Shown: one piece after another, positions 7,922 to 16,621 of the stretch
How positions within the stretch are numbered: position 1 is the first letter of the stretch
Layout of the letters: the number at the start of each line of letters is the position of its first letter
Translations under genes and position numbers: made by a program
The notes under the pieces: model-generated
What the model was told of the DNA's origin: nothing
What the model saw: only the letters and a program-made list of their open reading frames with translations
Databases searched by the model: none
Assembly (NCBI GenBank): GCA_964537055.1
Contig: CAZHYV010000001.1
Location: 248,001 to 312,000, forward strand
Reading direction: 5' to 3'
Origin: CAZHYV01 sp964537055
GTDB taxonomy: Bacteria > Myxococcota_A > Polyangia > Palsa-1104 > JAEUJZ01
DNA length: 64,000 bases

Positions 7922-9823
7922 CTAAAGTAATGCATGACTATGGCCCTGTGCAAGATCTTCGGTGTACATTGAATCAATCAAGTCCCGATAGCGTTCGTTA
8001 ATCACCTTCCTTTTTATCTTTAACGAAGGGGTTATCTCGCCGGCAGCTTCTGTAAGTTCGTGAGGAACGACGCGAAAGTACTTAATCTGCTCCCAAGAGC
8101 CCAGCTGCTCATTAACCTTCTTTAAATGGGCAGAAAGCTCAGCTTGAAGCTGTGGATGAGAAGCGATCTCTTGGGGAGAAAGAGATCCTAGGGAAAGAGT
8201 ATTTCCTCCCTTTTGTTGGAGCCACTTTTGGATCGTTTCGTACTGCAGAAAGAAGAGTGTCGTGATGTACTGGTGGCGCTCTCCGACGATCACGGCCTGG
8301 CTCACAAGGGGGTGCAATTTGAGAAGCCCCTCTAACTTTTGAGGGGCCACAAATTTCCCAGAGCTGGTTTTGATTAGCTCTTTTTTCCGGTCTGTAATTC
8401 GGATGAACCCTTCGTCGTCCATTTCACCAATATCGCCCGTCTTAAACCATCCTTCTTCATCAAATGCTTCTTTGGTAGCAGACGGGAGTTTAAAGTAACC
8501 TTTGAAGTTAGTAATTCCTCTGGTAAGAATTTCTCCATCAGGGGCAATTTTAATCTCCAGATGGAGATGGTGAGATTTTCCAACAGTACCAAATTTAAAG
8601 TGGCCCATTCGGTTGACGCTGGTAATCGAATTCGTTTCTGTGAGGCCATATCCCTCAAGAATGATCATCCCGGCTCCGTGGAAAAATTCCAAAATCTCGG
8701 TAGATAAAGGAGCACTTCCCGAGATAAACCAGCGGATATGACCTCCCAGGCGGTCTCGTAATTTCTTAAATACCAACCGGTCTGCAAGTCGGTATTTAAG
8801 GGCCAGGGATCCTTTCGGTTTGCGTCCGGACTGAAGCTCTTTGCTAACCTGCCTACCAATATCAATGGCCCACGTGACGATCGATTGTTTGAGGCGGCCC
8901 CCTTCTTGTGCCTTCTGAAGAAATCCGTGGTACACTTTTTCGAAAATTCGAGGCACAGCAAGCATGCAGGTAGGCCGAATCTCTGCTAAATCTTCCACGA
9001 GCTTATCAATCGTTTCTGCGTACGCTGTACAAAATCCAAGTCGGATCGCGTAGATGGAAATCATTCGTGCAAAGCTGTGGGAAAGAGGCAGAAAAAACAG
9101 TTGTGTGTCTGAGAACAAGGTGGGCGTTGCTGAAAGAGCATACCTTGTTCCTACCGTAAAAGCATCGTGGGTTAAAATGGCTCCCTTAGGTTCCCCTGTG
9201 GTTCCTGAGGTGTACGTGATGGTAGCAACGCTTTGTTCATCCAGCTGCTCGCCAATGTCATCAAGAAGATGAGGATTTGCTTTTTGGTGAAGTCGCCCTT
9301 GCTCTAAAAAAGAAGACATTGCAACCGCGAAGGGATCTGTCCCCGAAAACGTTTGCGAAAAAACGACAACCTTTCGTAGCTTAGGAAGGTGACTTTGAAT
9401 TTCTTTCAATTTGGCAAGCTGCTTTTCATCTTCGACAAAGGCTAAAACAGCATCGCTATGATTAAGAATATAGCTGCAGCCTTCTTTTGGCGTAGATGGA
9501 TAAACAGGGACGGTGACTCCTCCGCACAAAAGAATTCCCTGGTCGCAAAGAGTCCACTCTTCTCGGGTTCCCGAGAGAATAGCAACTCGGTCACCGATGA
9601 AAATTCCCTGAGCCAGCAAACCATGGGCGATCAGGGACGCATGCTCGTACGCCTGCTGCCATGTTGTACTTCCCCAAGAGCCCTGTTTCTTCGAACGATA
9701 GGCGAGGGCATCAGGAGTGGCGAGCATTCGATTTTTTAACATATGCCCTATAGTCTTTCCGTCCACTCCAAGGTCTTTGAATGGGTCTTCGTCTCGCCCA
9801 GAAGAAAGGATCAATTCTTTCAC
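7922..9823 (-). CDS. Long-chain acyl-CoA synthetase (AMP-forming)
   Basis: It activates fatty acids to acyl-CoA through an acyl-adenylate, at the inner face of the membrane. The 633-residue product has the P-loop TYTSGTTGEPKGAILTH (about 203-219), the A8 region GYGLTETNS (about 395), and the hinge/adenylate motifs WFKTGDIGEMDDEGF and RKKELIKTSSGKFVAPQKLE, all typical of FadD/FAA-type enzymes. Translation starts at GTG 9823, five bases after GAGG. It ends just before the SMI1/TPR gene on the same strand (30 bases), so the three genes 5423-9823 may form one transcript. Confidence 0.93.
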   Translation of the reverse strand: MKELILSSGRDEDPFKDLGVDGKTIGHMLKNRMLATPDALAYRSKKQGSWGSTTWQQAYEHASLIAHGLLAQGIFIGDRVAILSGTREEWTLCDQGILLCGGVTVPVYPSTPKEGCSYILNHSDAVLAFVEDEKQLAKLKEIQSHLPKLRKVVVFSQTFSGTDPFAVAMSSFLEQGRLHQKANPHLLDDIGEQLDEQSVATITYTSGTTGEPKGAILTHDAFTVGTRYALSATPTLFSDTQLFFLPLSHSFARMISIYAIRLGFCTAYAETIDKLVEDLAEIRPTCMLAVPRIFEKVYHGFLQKAQEGGRLKQSIVTWAIDIGRQVSKELQSGRKPKGSLALKYRLADRLVFKKLRDRLGGHIRWFISGSAPLSTEILEFFHGAGMIILEGYGLTETNSITSVNRMGHFKFGTVGKSHHLHLEIKIAPDGEILTRGITNFKGYFKLPSATKEAFDEEGWFKTGDIGEMDDEGFIRITDRKKELIKTSSGKFVAPQKLEGLLKLHPLVSQAVIVGERHQYITTLFFLQYETIQKWLQQKGGNTLSLGSLSPQEIASHPQLQAELSAHLKKVNEQLGSWEQIKYFRVVPHELTEAAGEITPSLKIKRKVINERYRDLIDSMYTEDLAQGHSHALL

Positions 9824-9947
9824 AAACGCCTCACAATCGAATGCAGCAATAATTCTTTCTAGGATATCAGAAATTTAGCGAAATTTACACAGAAAGTAAC
9901 AGAAGCTTTTCTAAACCCTCGAAAAGGGAGCGTGAGGAACCAATCCT

Positions 9948-12497
9948 TTGCCAGAAACCCAAAAAAGCTATTTTGCGCTACAGCTATTTTGCGCTACATT
10001 GCTATTCTGCATGCAGCTAGCTCGGATTACTATTTTGAATGCTCGTCAGGGTGGATTTTTCTACTGGCTTGGAAAATATAGCCTCTTTGCCTTTCTTAGC
10101 CTCTGCCTTTCGACTTTTTTCAGCCTGGGTGGGCTATTTTTCTACCTTGTTTCTACCTCCCCTCCCATTCCTGACCTGTCTGCCTATGGGAAGTTTGCTC
10201 CAACGGTAAGTTCCATCTATGCGGCGGATGGAACGCTTCTTGCTGAAATTGGCAAAGAGCATCGAAGCCTCGTTCCCTTCTCTAAAATTCCTAGGCGCCT
10301 CATCGAAGCGGTCCTTGCGACAGAAGATCGGCGGTTTTTTCAGCACCGAGGGCTTGATTATTGGGGTTTGGGCCGGGCCATTTTAGAGGACATCAAAGCA
10401 GGGAAGCTGGTCCAAGGGGGGTCTACGATTACTCAGCAGATTGCGAAGGCCCACTTGTTTTCGGACAAATCCTACACACGGAAAATTCGCGAAGCGGTTT
10501 TGGCCAGACGCCTGGAAGCGAGATATACAAAGCAAGAAATCATTACAGTCTATCTGAATATGGTGTTTTTCGGCCATATTAAAGAGAAGGACGTCGATGT
10601 CTACGGGATCCAAGCGGCCTCCCGTCACTATTTTAATCGAGATTTGGGTGAGCTGACGCTTCCCCAAATGGCCCTTTTGGCCGGGATGATTCAAGCACCT
10701 ACCAGATACTCTCCCTTCTCGAGTCATCCTGAAGAGGCTGAACGAAGGAAGAACCAGGTCCTAGAGAACATGAAAGAGGCTGGTTACTTGAGCGAGGAAG
10801 AATTTCAGAAGGAAAAATTGGCTCCCGTTGAAATTGCCTCCCGTCGAGATACTTACCGAGAGGTCTCGCCCTATTTTGTAGACTACGTCAAAAAATGGTT
10901 GAAACAAACAAATCTCCCCATTTCCCTGGAAAAGGGTGGCTATGTGATTGAAACAACCGTGGTTCCTTTTTTGGATGTGCTTGCCACTGAAAATATAGAT
11001 CACACTGTAAGAACATTGGACAAACGACAAGGGTTTCGAGGGCCTGAGGCGCATGTGATAGGGACCGAGCGAGAAAAGATCCTTGAAAAAATGAAGCTTT
11101 TGTATCCAGGACCTTTGAAAGAAGATGAGCTTTATCAGGGTTTGGTCGATGCCGTAGAAACTAACCGAGCTTGGGTTCTTGTGGGAAATCATCGGCTTCC
11201 GCTGCCTTTGAAAAATATGAGATGGGCTGCAAAATACTCAAAAAAAGATGCAACCAACGATCGAAAGCTTGATTCTGTCAAGCAAGCCCTCAAGGAAGGG
11301 GATGTGATCTGGGTACGCCTCTTTCCGCAAACCCCACCACGACCTTTTTCCGAGTATCGATTTCATTTAGAGCGCAAGGGAAATACCACAGAAACTGAAA
11401 TGGATGCGACCTGGGTGGATGAAAAAGATACAAAATATTACAGTACCTCTTCTGAGAGAGAGCTGATGCTTGAGCAGACTCCCCGTCCTCAGGGTGCATA
11501 CTACATGGTTGATTTACACACGGGGTATGTCCTTAGCATGGTGGGGAGTAGTGATTATGATAGGTCTGAGTTTAACCGGACGTTACAATCTTGTCGTCAG
11601 CCCGGAAGTGCTTACAAGCCGATTTACTACTCGCTTGCCCTAGATAAAGGATATGGGTACGACAGCCTATGGCACGATCGCTTGAAAGAAGAGGTTGACG
11701 AGGTTACTGGGGAGAAGTGGGTGCCCAAGAATGTGAACCATCAATACCGTCCCCTGGTGACGCTGGAAAAAGCACTCACCTGGTCGAAGAATCCTCCTTC
11801 GCTCGAGATTTTCAGGGAGGTTGGAAAAGACGAAGTCAAGGCGTGGGCACGAAAGCTGGGGTTTACAACCCCCATCCATGCAGACGATGCGCTTGCCTTG
11901 GGTGCCTCCTGCGTGCGTATGGACGAGCTGACCAAAGCCTTTGCAGTCTTTGCTAAAAACGGGATGCCGCTAGAACCTGTGTACATTAAACGGATCTTGG
12001 ATCGAGAAGGGAACATCCTTTGGGATCAAAGTGCCTGGGACGATCCAGACATAGGAATTTCCCACAGGATTATGCGAATGGCGAAGGCTGCGTTTCAGCA
12101 AAAACAACCTTTGATTACTCCTAAAACCGCTTGGCTAACAACGAACTTGCTGAGAAAAGTAATTTCCGACGGACATTCCAAGATGATCCGTGATGCGAAC
12201 ATCATTGCAGCTGGGAAGACTGGCACGTCGAGCCGAACCTCGGATGTGTGGTTTGTTGGATTTACGTCCAAATGGATCAGTACCGCTTGGGTAGGGGATG
12301 ATACCTACGAGCGGGAGCTTGGGTTTAAGGATGCTTCGTTTACCATTTCTGTGCCCATGTGGACCCGGTACATGTACGCAGCAACACGATACCTTGATAG
12401 CCCGATGGAGGAAATTCCTACGGAACGCCCTGAGGGAGTAAGCCCGCAAGATCGAGGTGGTACAAAGGAGAGGGGACAAGCGGGAGAGAAGAAATAA
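9948..12497 (+). CDS. Penicillin-binding protein 1A (bifunctional peptidoglycan synthase)
   Basis: The protein polymerises glycan strands and cross-links peptides at the outer face of the inner membrane. One N-terminal membrane helix (about 45-68) is followed by a family-51 transglycosylase with EDRRFFQHRGLD (catalytic Glu near 126) and GGSTITQQIAK. The transpeptidase has SAYK (nucleophile Ser near 553), SKN (about 611-613) and KTGTS (near 756). The start is uncertain: TTG at 9948 (GAGGA upstream) gives this frame, but a 16-bp tandem duplication lies inside the first 17 codons, and without it a GTG at 9932 would be in frame. ATG 10011 is a third option but has no ribosome-binding site. Length 849 is normal. 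Confidence 0.93.
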   Translation: MPETQKSYFALQLFCATLLFCMQLARITILNARQGGFFYWLGKYSLFAFLSLCLSTFFSLGGLFFYLVSTSPPIPDLSAYGKFAPTVSSIYAADGTLLAEIGKEHRSLVPFSKIPRRLIEAVLATEDRRFFQHRGLDYWGLGRAILEDIKAGKLVQGGSTITQQIAKAHLFSDKSYTRKIREAVLARRLEARYTKQEIITVYLNMVFFGHIKEKDVDVYGIQAASRHYFNRDLGELTLPQMALLAGMIQAPTRYSPFSSHPEEAERRKNQVLENMKEAGYLSEEEFQKEKLAPVEIASRRDTYREVSPYFVDYVKKWLKQTNLPISLEKGGYVIETTVVPFLDVLATENIDHTVRTLDKRQGFRGPEAHVIGTEREKILEKMKLLYPGPLKEDELYQGLVDAVETNRAWVLVGNHRLPLPLKNMRWAAKYSKKDATNDRKLDSVKQALKEGDVIWVRLFPQTPPRPFSEYRFHLERKGNTTETEMDATWVDEKDTKYYSTSSERELMLEQTPRPQGAYYMVDLHTGYVLSMVGSSDYDRSEFNRTLQSCRQPGSAYKPIYYSLALDKGYGYDSLWHDRLKEEVDEVTGEKWVPKNVNHQYRPLVTLEKALTWSKNPPSLEIFREVGKDEVKAWARKLGFTTPIHADDALALGASCVRMDELTKAFAVFAKNGMPLEPVYIKRILDREGNILWDQSAWDDPDIGISHRIMRMAKAAFQQKQPLITPKTAWLTTNLLRKVISDGHSKMIRDANIIAAGKTGTSSRTSDVWFVGFTSKWISTAWVGDDTYERELGFKDASFTISVPMWTRYMYAATRYLDSPMEEIPTERPEGVSPQDRGGTKERGQAGEKK
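9967..9998 (+). repeat. Perfect 16-bp tandem duplication inside the PBP1A N-terminus
   Basis: GCTATTTTGCGCTACA occurs at 9967-9982 and again at 9983-9998, followed by the partial third copy TTGCTATTCTGC. Sixteen is not a multiple of three, so gain or loss of one copy switches which upstream codon is in frame with the enzyme. Confidence 0.9.
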
Positions 12498-12612
12498 AAT
12501 TGTACTCGTAAGAAGGATGAGTAAATTGGTTGTGGTAAATTTTATACTTCCGCCTTGGTTTGCATAAAAATTTTATGGAAAGTTCTGCAGACGGTGATAA
12601 AGAAGGAGACTT

Positions 12613-13341
12613 ATGTTTATGAATTGGAAGAAGCAGACAATGTTGAAGCAGGCAGTTTTATTAAGTTCCTTGGCAATCCTTAGCGTTACCAGCAATCTTT
12701 GGGCCAAACAGAGCCAAAAGCCCGCGACGGAGACATCTTCTAAAACAAATGCATCTGCCAAGAATGATCCTGCCACAAAAACTTCTGATGCTGCGGATCC
12801 TGCAAAGGCTCCCACGACGGCACGTTTAGGCTCGTTTCAAAAACAAATTGGTGTCGGGGGTACGGTTATTTTTGCGCAACCTCTTTGGGATGTACGAAGT
12901 ATCTCCTTTTTCTACCAAGGAGGTCTTGTTGCCAATGTATGGGGTCGTGTTCATCCCTATGTCACGCTAGAGGGAAGCATTGGAGGTGTAGGGAGTCTAT
13001 TTGGAATCGCAAACTATAGCTCTTACGGTGAGTTTACGATGGAGGTGGGTCCGAGAATCTATGTCATCAATATGACCCATGCAAACTTGGATCGATTCTT
13101 TGTCGCTCCCTACGTGATTGGCGCCCTCCAATTTAGTGTTGCAGGGAATAACCCATTTTTAAACAACTATACCCTGACTGCCTACTTCGGTTTTGAAGCG
13201 GGAGGGGGTGCTGAGTTTCGGATCAACTCACACCTGGTTGCGCATGCCGATCTGCGCTTTCTTGTCCGGGGAAGCGCTACTTTTCCTTCGCTGGCTCAGG
13301 TGGGTTTCCGCCTTGGAGCTGGGTTTGGGTACTATTTTTAA
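12613..13341 (+). CDS. Predicted outer-membrane beta-barrel protein (paralogue pair, first)
   Basis: A signal peptide (MLKQAVLLSSLAILSVTSNLWA, cut near residue 31) precedes an Ala/Thr/Lys linker and a domain of alternating strands, ending RLGAGFGYYF. The terminal aromatic is the signal read by the barrel-assembly machinery. The next gene (13391) aligns along the whole barrel (QIGVGGTVIFAQPLWDV against QFGIGATLFPANKFWTV), so the two arose by duplication. AAGGAG stands five bases before the ATG. I do not recognise a named family and substrate or partner are unknown. Confidence 0.75.
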   Translation: MFMNWKKQTMLKQAVLLSSLAILSVTSNLWAKQSQKPATETSSKTNASAKNDPATKTSDAADPAKAPTTARLGSFQKQIGVGGTVIFAQPLWDVRSISFFYQGGLVANVWGRVHPYVTLEGSIGGVGSLFGIANYSSYGEFTMEVGPRIYVINMTHANLDRFFVAPYVIGALQFSVAGNNPFLNNYTLTAYFGFEAGGGAEFRINSHLVAHADLRFLVRGSATFPSLAQVGFRLGAGFGYYF

Positions 13342-13390
13342 TCTCTCGTAAACGTAATGTCTCAGTATAACCTTTAAAAGGACCTATCCT

Positions 13391-14158
13391 ATGGCCCTAA
13401 AATCCATGCTCATCGAAAATAGCTTCTTCAAAAAATGTTTAGGTGTTTTTTTCCTCGGATTACTATTCTCTCGTACAGAAAGAGCAACCTGGGCAGAGGC
13501 CCAAGAGTCCATGTCTGTAGAGGATACCAAAGATATCGTCCCCCAAGGTGCAAAAAATGCTTCTCCCCCAGCTTCGAAAGAAACATCACCACGCAAGGAA
13601 TTGGAGGCTACGCCCACACCATCGTTGTCACCCAAACAGAAAGAGAAGGGTTCTTCTTTTTTCAGACAGTTTGGCATAGGGGCTACGTTGTTCCCCGCGA
13701 ATAAGTTTTGGACTGTCAATAGCCCTGCCACTCTTTTTTATATCGGTGGTAGTCTTGATTTTTCTATGAGGCTTCATCCTCGCCTAACCCTGGATGTTTT
13801 CCTGGGAGGGAGGGGAGAGATACAGCTCAGCGCTCGTACAGGAGAAATCTCTCTTGGGGTGAATACACGTATTTATCCACTCCCTCTTCCTAAAGACCTA
13901 AGTGGCTTTTTTGCACATCCTTATTTTGGGATTGCTGTGCAGCTGGACGTTCCTCTATTCGGTTCTAGCAGTGGTTCGATTTATACAGCGTTAGGGATGG
14001 GAACGTATTTAGGTGGAGGTGTGGAGTTGCGGATCAATTCACAGATCACCATTCCGATAGATGTTCGATTTCTGGTGCAGGGCCTAGTCTACCCGTATAG
14101 TGAAAATACCATGTGGCTTGGCTTAAGGGTGGGCGTAGGGTTTACCTACTATTTCTAG
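13391..14158 (+). CDS. Predicted outer-membrane beta-barrel protein (paralogue pair, second)
   Basis: This is the tandem paralogue of the gene at 12613, with a signal-peptide-like start (KKCLGVFFLGLLFSRTERATWA), a low-complexity Pro/Ser/Lys linker (about 40-85) and a barrel ending RVGVGFTYYF. AAAAGGA precedes the ATG. The spacing of 49 bases suggests cotranscription with its neighbour. Its stop codon shares three bases with the stop codon of the convergent aldehyde dehydrogenase gene: CTAG at 14155-14158 is read as TAG from both strands. Confidence 0.75.
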   Translation: MALKSMLIENSFFKKCLGVFFLGLLFSRTERATWAEAQESMSVEDTKDIVPQGAKNASPPASKETSPRKELEATPTPSLSPKQKEKGSSFFRQFGIGATLFPANKFWTVNSPATLFYIGGSLDFSMRLHPRLTLDVFLGGRGEIQLSARTGEISLGVNTRIYPLPLPKDLSGFFAHPYFGIAVQLDVPLFGSSSGSIYTALGMGTYLGGGVELRINSQITIPIDVRFLVQGLVYPYSENTMWLGLRVGVGFTYYF

Positions 14159-15690
14159 AACCAAAAGCGGATGAATTTTTTGACGGCTTGGTAGAACTTA
14201 TTCCGATAAGGATACCACCATAACTCTCGCTTAAGTTGGATACGGTCCACATTGACGTGACGCAACTGGCAGAGATCCTGTAGTCCTGCATGGCTGTGCG
14301 TTCTTCCCATTCCCGAATACCCAATACCACCCCAAGGGGTTTCAGGCGCTGCAAACGTAATCAAGGAATCATTCACAATGACAGAGCCCGCGGTGATTTT
14401 TTCTGCAAGCTTTTTTCCTCGGTGGGTATCTTTTGTAAATACATATCCCATCAGCCCAAAGGGGGAATCATTGCATAGGGTAATTCCCTGAGCCTCAGTA
14501 TTAATTTTCATAATAGGGAGGACGGGGCCAAAAATTTCCTCTCGCATGACATCCATGGTCTGTTCACAATCCACAAGGACCGTGGGCGGGTAGAACAGTC
14601 CAGGCCCTTCGGGTGTGTTCCCTCCGACGAGGACGTTGGCGCCTTGCTCTTTTGCCCTCCGTACGCAGGCTTCTACTTTGGATCGCTGTTTTGACCATGT
14701 CATGGATCCTAAATCAACTTCTTGGGCCAAAGGATTTCCTTGCCGCAAAAGCTTGATTTCTTCTAAGATCTTTTTGAGAAGTTCGTCATAAATCGCTTGA
14801 TGCACGTAGGCTCTCTCAATAGAGACGCATACTTGACCGCTGTTGGCAAAGGCCCCCCAGACCAGCGCTCGTGCGGTTCGTTCGATATCTGCATCGGCAC
14901 AAACCAGGGCAGGCGTTTTTCCTCCCAGCTCTAACGTGCAGGGGATAAGTCGCTCCCCACAGGCGGCAGCAACCTTTCTTCCCGTCTCTGTAGATCCCGT
15001 AAAGAGGCAGTAGTCAATCCCGCTATCAAGCAAAGCAGCGCCTGCCTCCCCAGTGCCAAACACCACCTGAAAAAGATCCTTGGGTAGCATAGAAGCATCG
15101 AAGAGTTCCTTGGCTTTGGCTGCAATAAGCGGGGTCACCTCGGAAGGCTTGAGAACCACAGCATTGCCAGCCACAAGGGCCATAATCACCTCACACATGG
15201 GAATGGACCAAGGAAAGTTCCATGGGGCAATGATACCTACCACCCCGCGAGGAACATAATGCACATAACTTGACCGATTTCGTAGCAAATGTAGCGGAAT
15301 CTTTTTTTTCGAAAGAATGGAAGGGGCATGTTTAAGAAAATAGGCCGCGTGATCGATGACGACCAAAACCTCGGTTAAGAGGGACTCTGCCTTTGGTTTG
15401 CCCGTCTCTTGGCTGAGGAGGGTACATACCTCATCAATGTTTTCTTTCAAGATCTTGAGAAACCTTTTCATCCGTTCTGAGCGTGTCGCCACAGGAAGAC
15501 GGCCCCATGAGGATTGAGCGATGCGGGCCCTCTCTATAGTAGCAAGAATCTCTTCACGAGTATGAATGAGCACAGTGCCTAAGGCTTCTTCGGTGACAGG
15601 ATTGTAGCTAATCAGGTGAGAAGGGTCGTTTGGAGTAGATGCATTGGATTCAGAGGATACCTTAGATGATAGAGAGGAAATTAGACCCAT
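14155..15690 (-). CDS. NAD(P)-dependent aldehyde dehydrogenase
   Basis: It oxidises an aldehyde to the acid in the cytosol. Recognisable parts are IAPWNFPWSIPMCEV (substrate pocket), the cofactor loop FTGSTETGRKVA, the general-base motif LELGGKTPALV, and the catalytic cysteine in GQVCVSIERAYVH (about residue 285). The EIFGPVLPIM motif near 390 is also present. At 511 residues it is slightly longer than the family core, with a Ser-rich start and a hydrophobic C-terminal tail (KKFIRFWF) that hints at membrane association, as in fatty-aldehyde dehydrogenases. The substrate cannot be told from sequence. Confidence 0.92.
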   Translation of the reverse strand: MGLISSLSSKVSSESNASTPNDPSHLISYNPVTEEALGTVLIHTREEILATIERARIAQSSWGRLPVATRSERMKRFLKILKENIDEVCTLLSQETGKPKAESLLTEVLVVIDHAAYFLKHAPSILSKKKIPLHLLRNRSSYVHYVPRGVVGIIAPWNFPWSIPMCEVIMALVAGNAVVLKPSEVTPLIAAKAKELFDASMLPKDLFQVVFGTGEAGAALLDSGIDYCLFTGSTETGRKVAAACGERLIPCTLELGGKTPALVCADADIERTARALVWGAFANSGQVCVSIERAYVHQAIYDELLKKILEEIKLLRQGNPLAQEVDLGSMTWSKQRSKVEACVRRAKEQGANVLVGGNTPEGPGLFYPPTVLVDCEQTMDVMREEIFGPVLPIMKINTEAQGITLCNDSPFGLMGYVFTKDTHRGKKLAEKITAGSVIVNDSLITFAAPETPWGGIGYSGMGRTHSHAGLQDLCQLRHVNVDRIQLKRELWWYPYRNKFYQAVKKFIRFWF

Positions 15691-15831
15691 GTTCTTAATT
15701 TATCACGCCTCTTTCATGCGAGAGAACAAAAATGCGAGATAGTAGAACAAAGATATAGAAATATCGAGAAGACGGGGGACTATTTCCCTACAAGGAGGGG
15801 AAGGGGGCAATGACTGAAACAGCGCTTTTGT

Positions 15832-16386
15832 CTAGGCATCGTCAAAGGTAGAGGTTTTAGAAGGAGGACTAATACATCTGATAGTTAATTGAGGAAACAA
15901 CCACCCATCGTTTCCTATCTTTGGCTCATTCACAATTTCTTTTGTTTGCCAGTTTACAGTAGTTCCTAGGTCTGGCTTGGGCTCAATCACGATTGTTGTT
16001 CCTTTAGGACAGTGATGTTCCCAATTAGACTCTTTGCACATGATCCTAACCCCATTCGGTTTCAATATCACTAGATCTGCTTTGTAGTCTATTACCTTTC
16101 CTTCTTCGTTTCTCCTTCTTACTTTGCCGGTGCAGTGCGTTGCTGGAATAATCGTGGGTGACGGAACGGTAAAAGATGAATCATTGACCTGATAGAGACC
16201 TATCGGCATAGCCCCAATTTCTTGAGGAATCACTCCATCCTCTAGCACAGAACGAGAGTCACCTGAATCCAGTAGAGCATCATTGTTTGCCTCTTCAGGA
16301 GAAGAGGGGGGTGATACTGCCTGCGAGGTTGCACAAGAAACAATGAAAAAACTGAGCGTAGATATGAATAAATATTTTTTTATCAT
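15832..16386 (-). CDS. Lipoprotein of unknown function
   Basis: The ATG at 16386 follows AGAGG by seven bases and opens a lipoprotein signal peptide (MIKKYLFISTLSFFIVSC, lipobox Cys at 18); the upstream codons to 16434 are not needed. The mature 166 residues begin with an acidic, Ser/Pro-rich stretch and contain four further cysteines (THCTGKV, RIMCKES, HHCPKG, TIRCISP) that could form two disulfides. I do not recognise a family. Confidence 0.7.
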   Translation of the reverse strand: MIKKYLFISTLSFFIVSCATSQAVSPPSSPEEANNDALLDSGDSRSVLEDGVIPQEIGAMPIGLYQVNDSSFTVPSPTIIPATHCTGKVRRRNEEGKVIDYKADLVILKPNGVRIMCKESNWEHHCPKGTTIVIEPKPDLGTTVNWQTKEIVNEPKIGNDGWLFPQLTIRCISPPSKTSTFDDA

Positions 16387-16547
16387 GAGATTACCTCTTG
16401 CAGTTTTTATATAGCGGACTGCATCAAAAATCAATTGTTCTCTCGTAACTAAGCCATCCCTCCATTTGCGGCGGACCCCTTAGGTTCGAAATCCAATTGA
16501 CAGAGGAAGCCGAGCTCTGTTACAAAAGTGTCTCGAAAGAAACGATC

Positions 16548-16621
16548 GGCACCTTAGCTCAACTGGTTAGAGCAGACGCTTCATACGCGTAAGGTTCAGG
16601 GTTCGATTCCCCGAGGTGCCA
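16548..16621 (+). tRNA. tRNA with CAT anticodon (elongator Met likely; Ile2 possible)
   Basis: The 74-base cloverleaf has acceptor GGCACCT paired with AGGTGCC plus A73, D-stem GCTC/GAGC, anticodon loop TTCATAC and a T-arm with GGTTCGATTCC. CCA is not encoded. The anticodon CAT leaves elongator Met, initiator, or lysidine-modified Ile; the acceptor starts with a paired G:C, arguing against initiator. Pair 27-43 is a G/A mismatch as I fold it. The Dam gene on the other strand runs through most of this gene. Confidence 0.88.
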
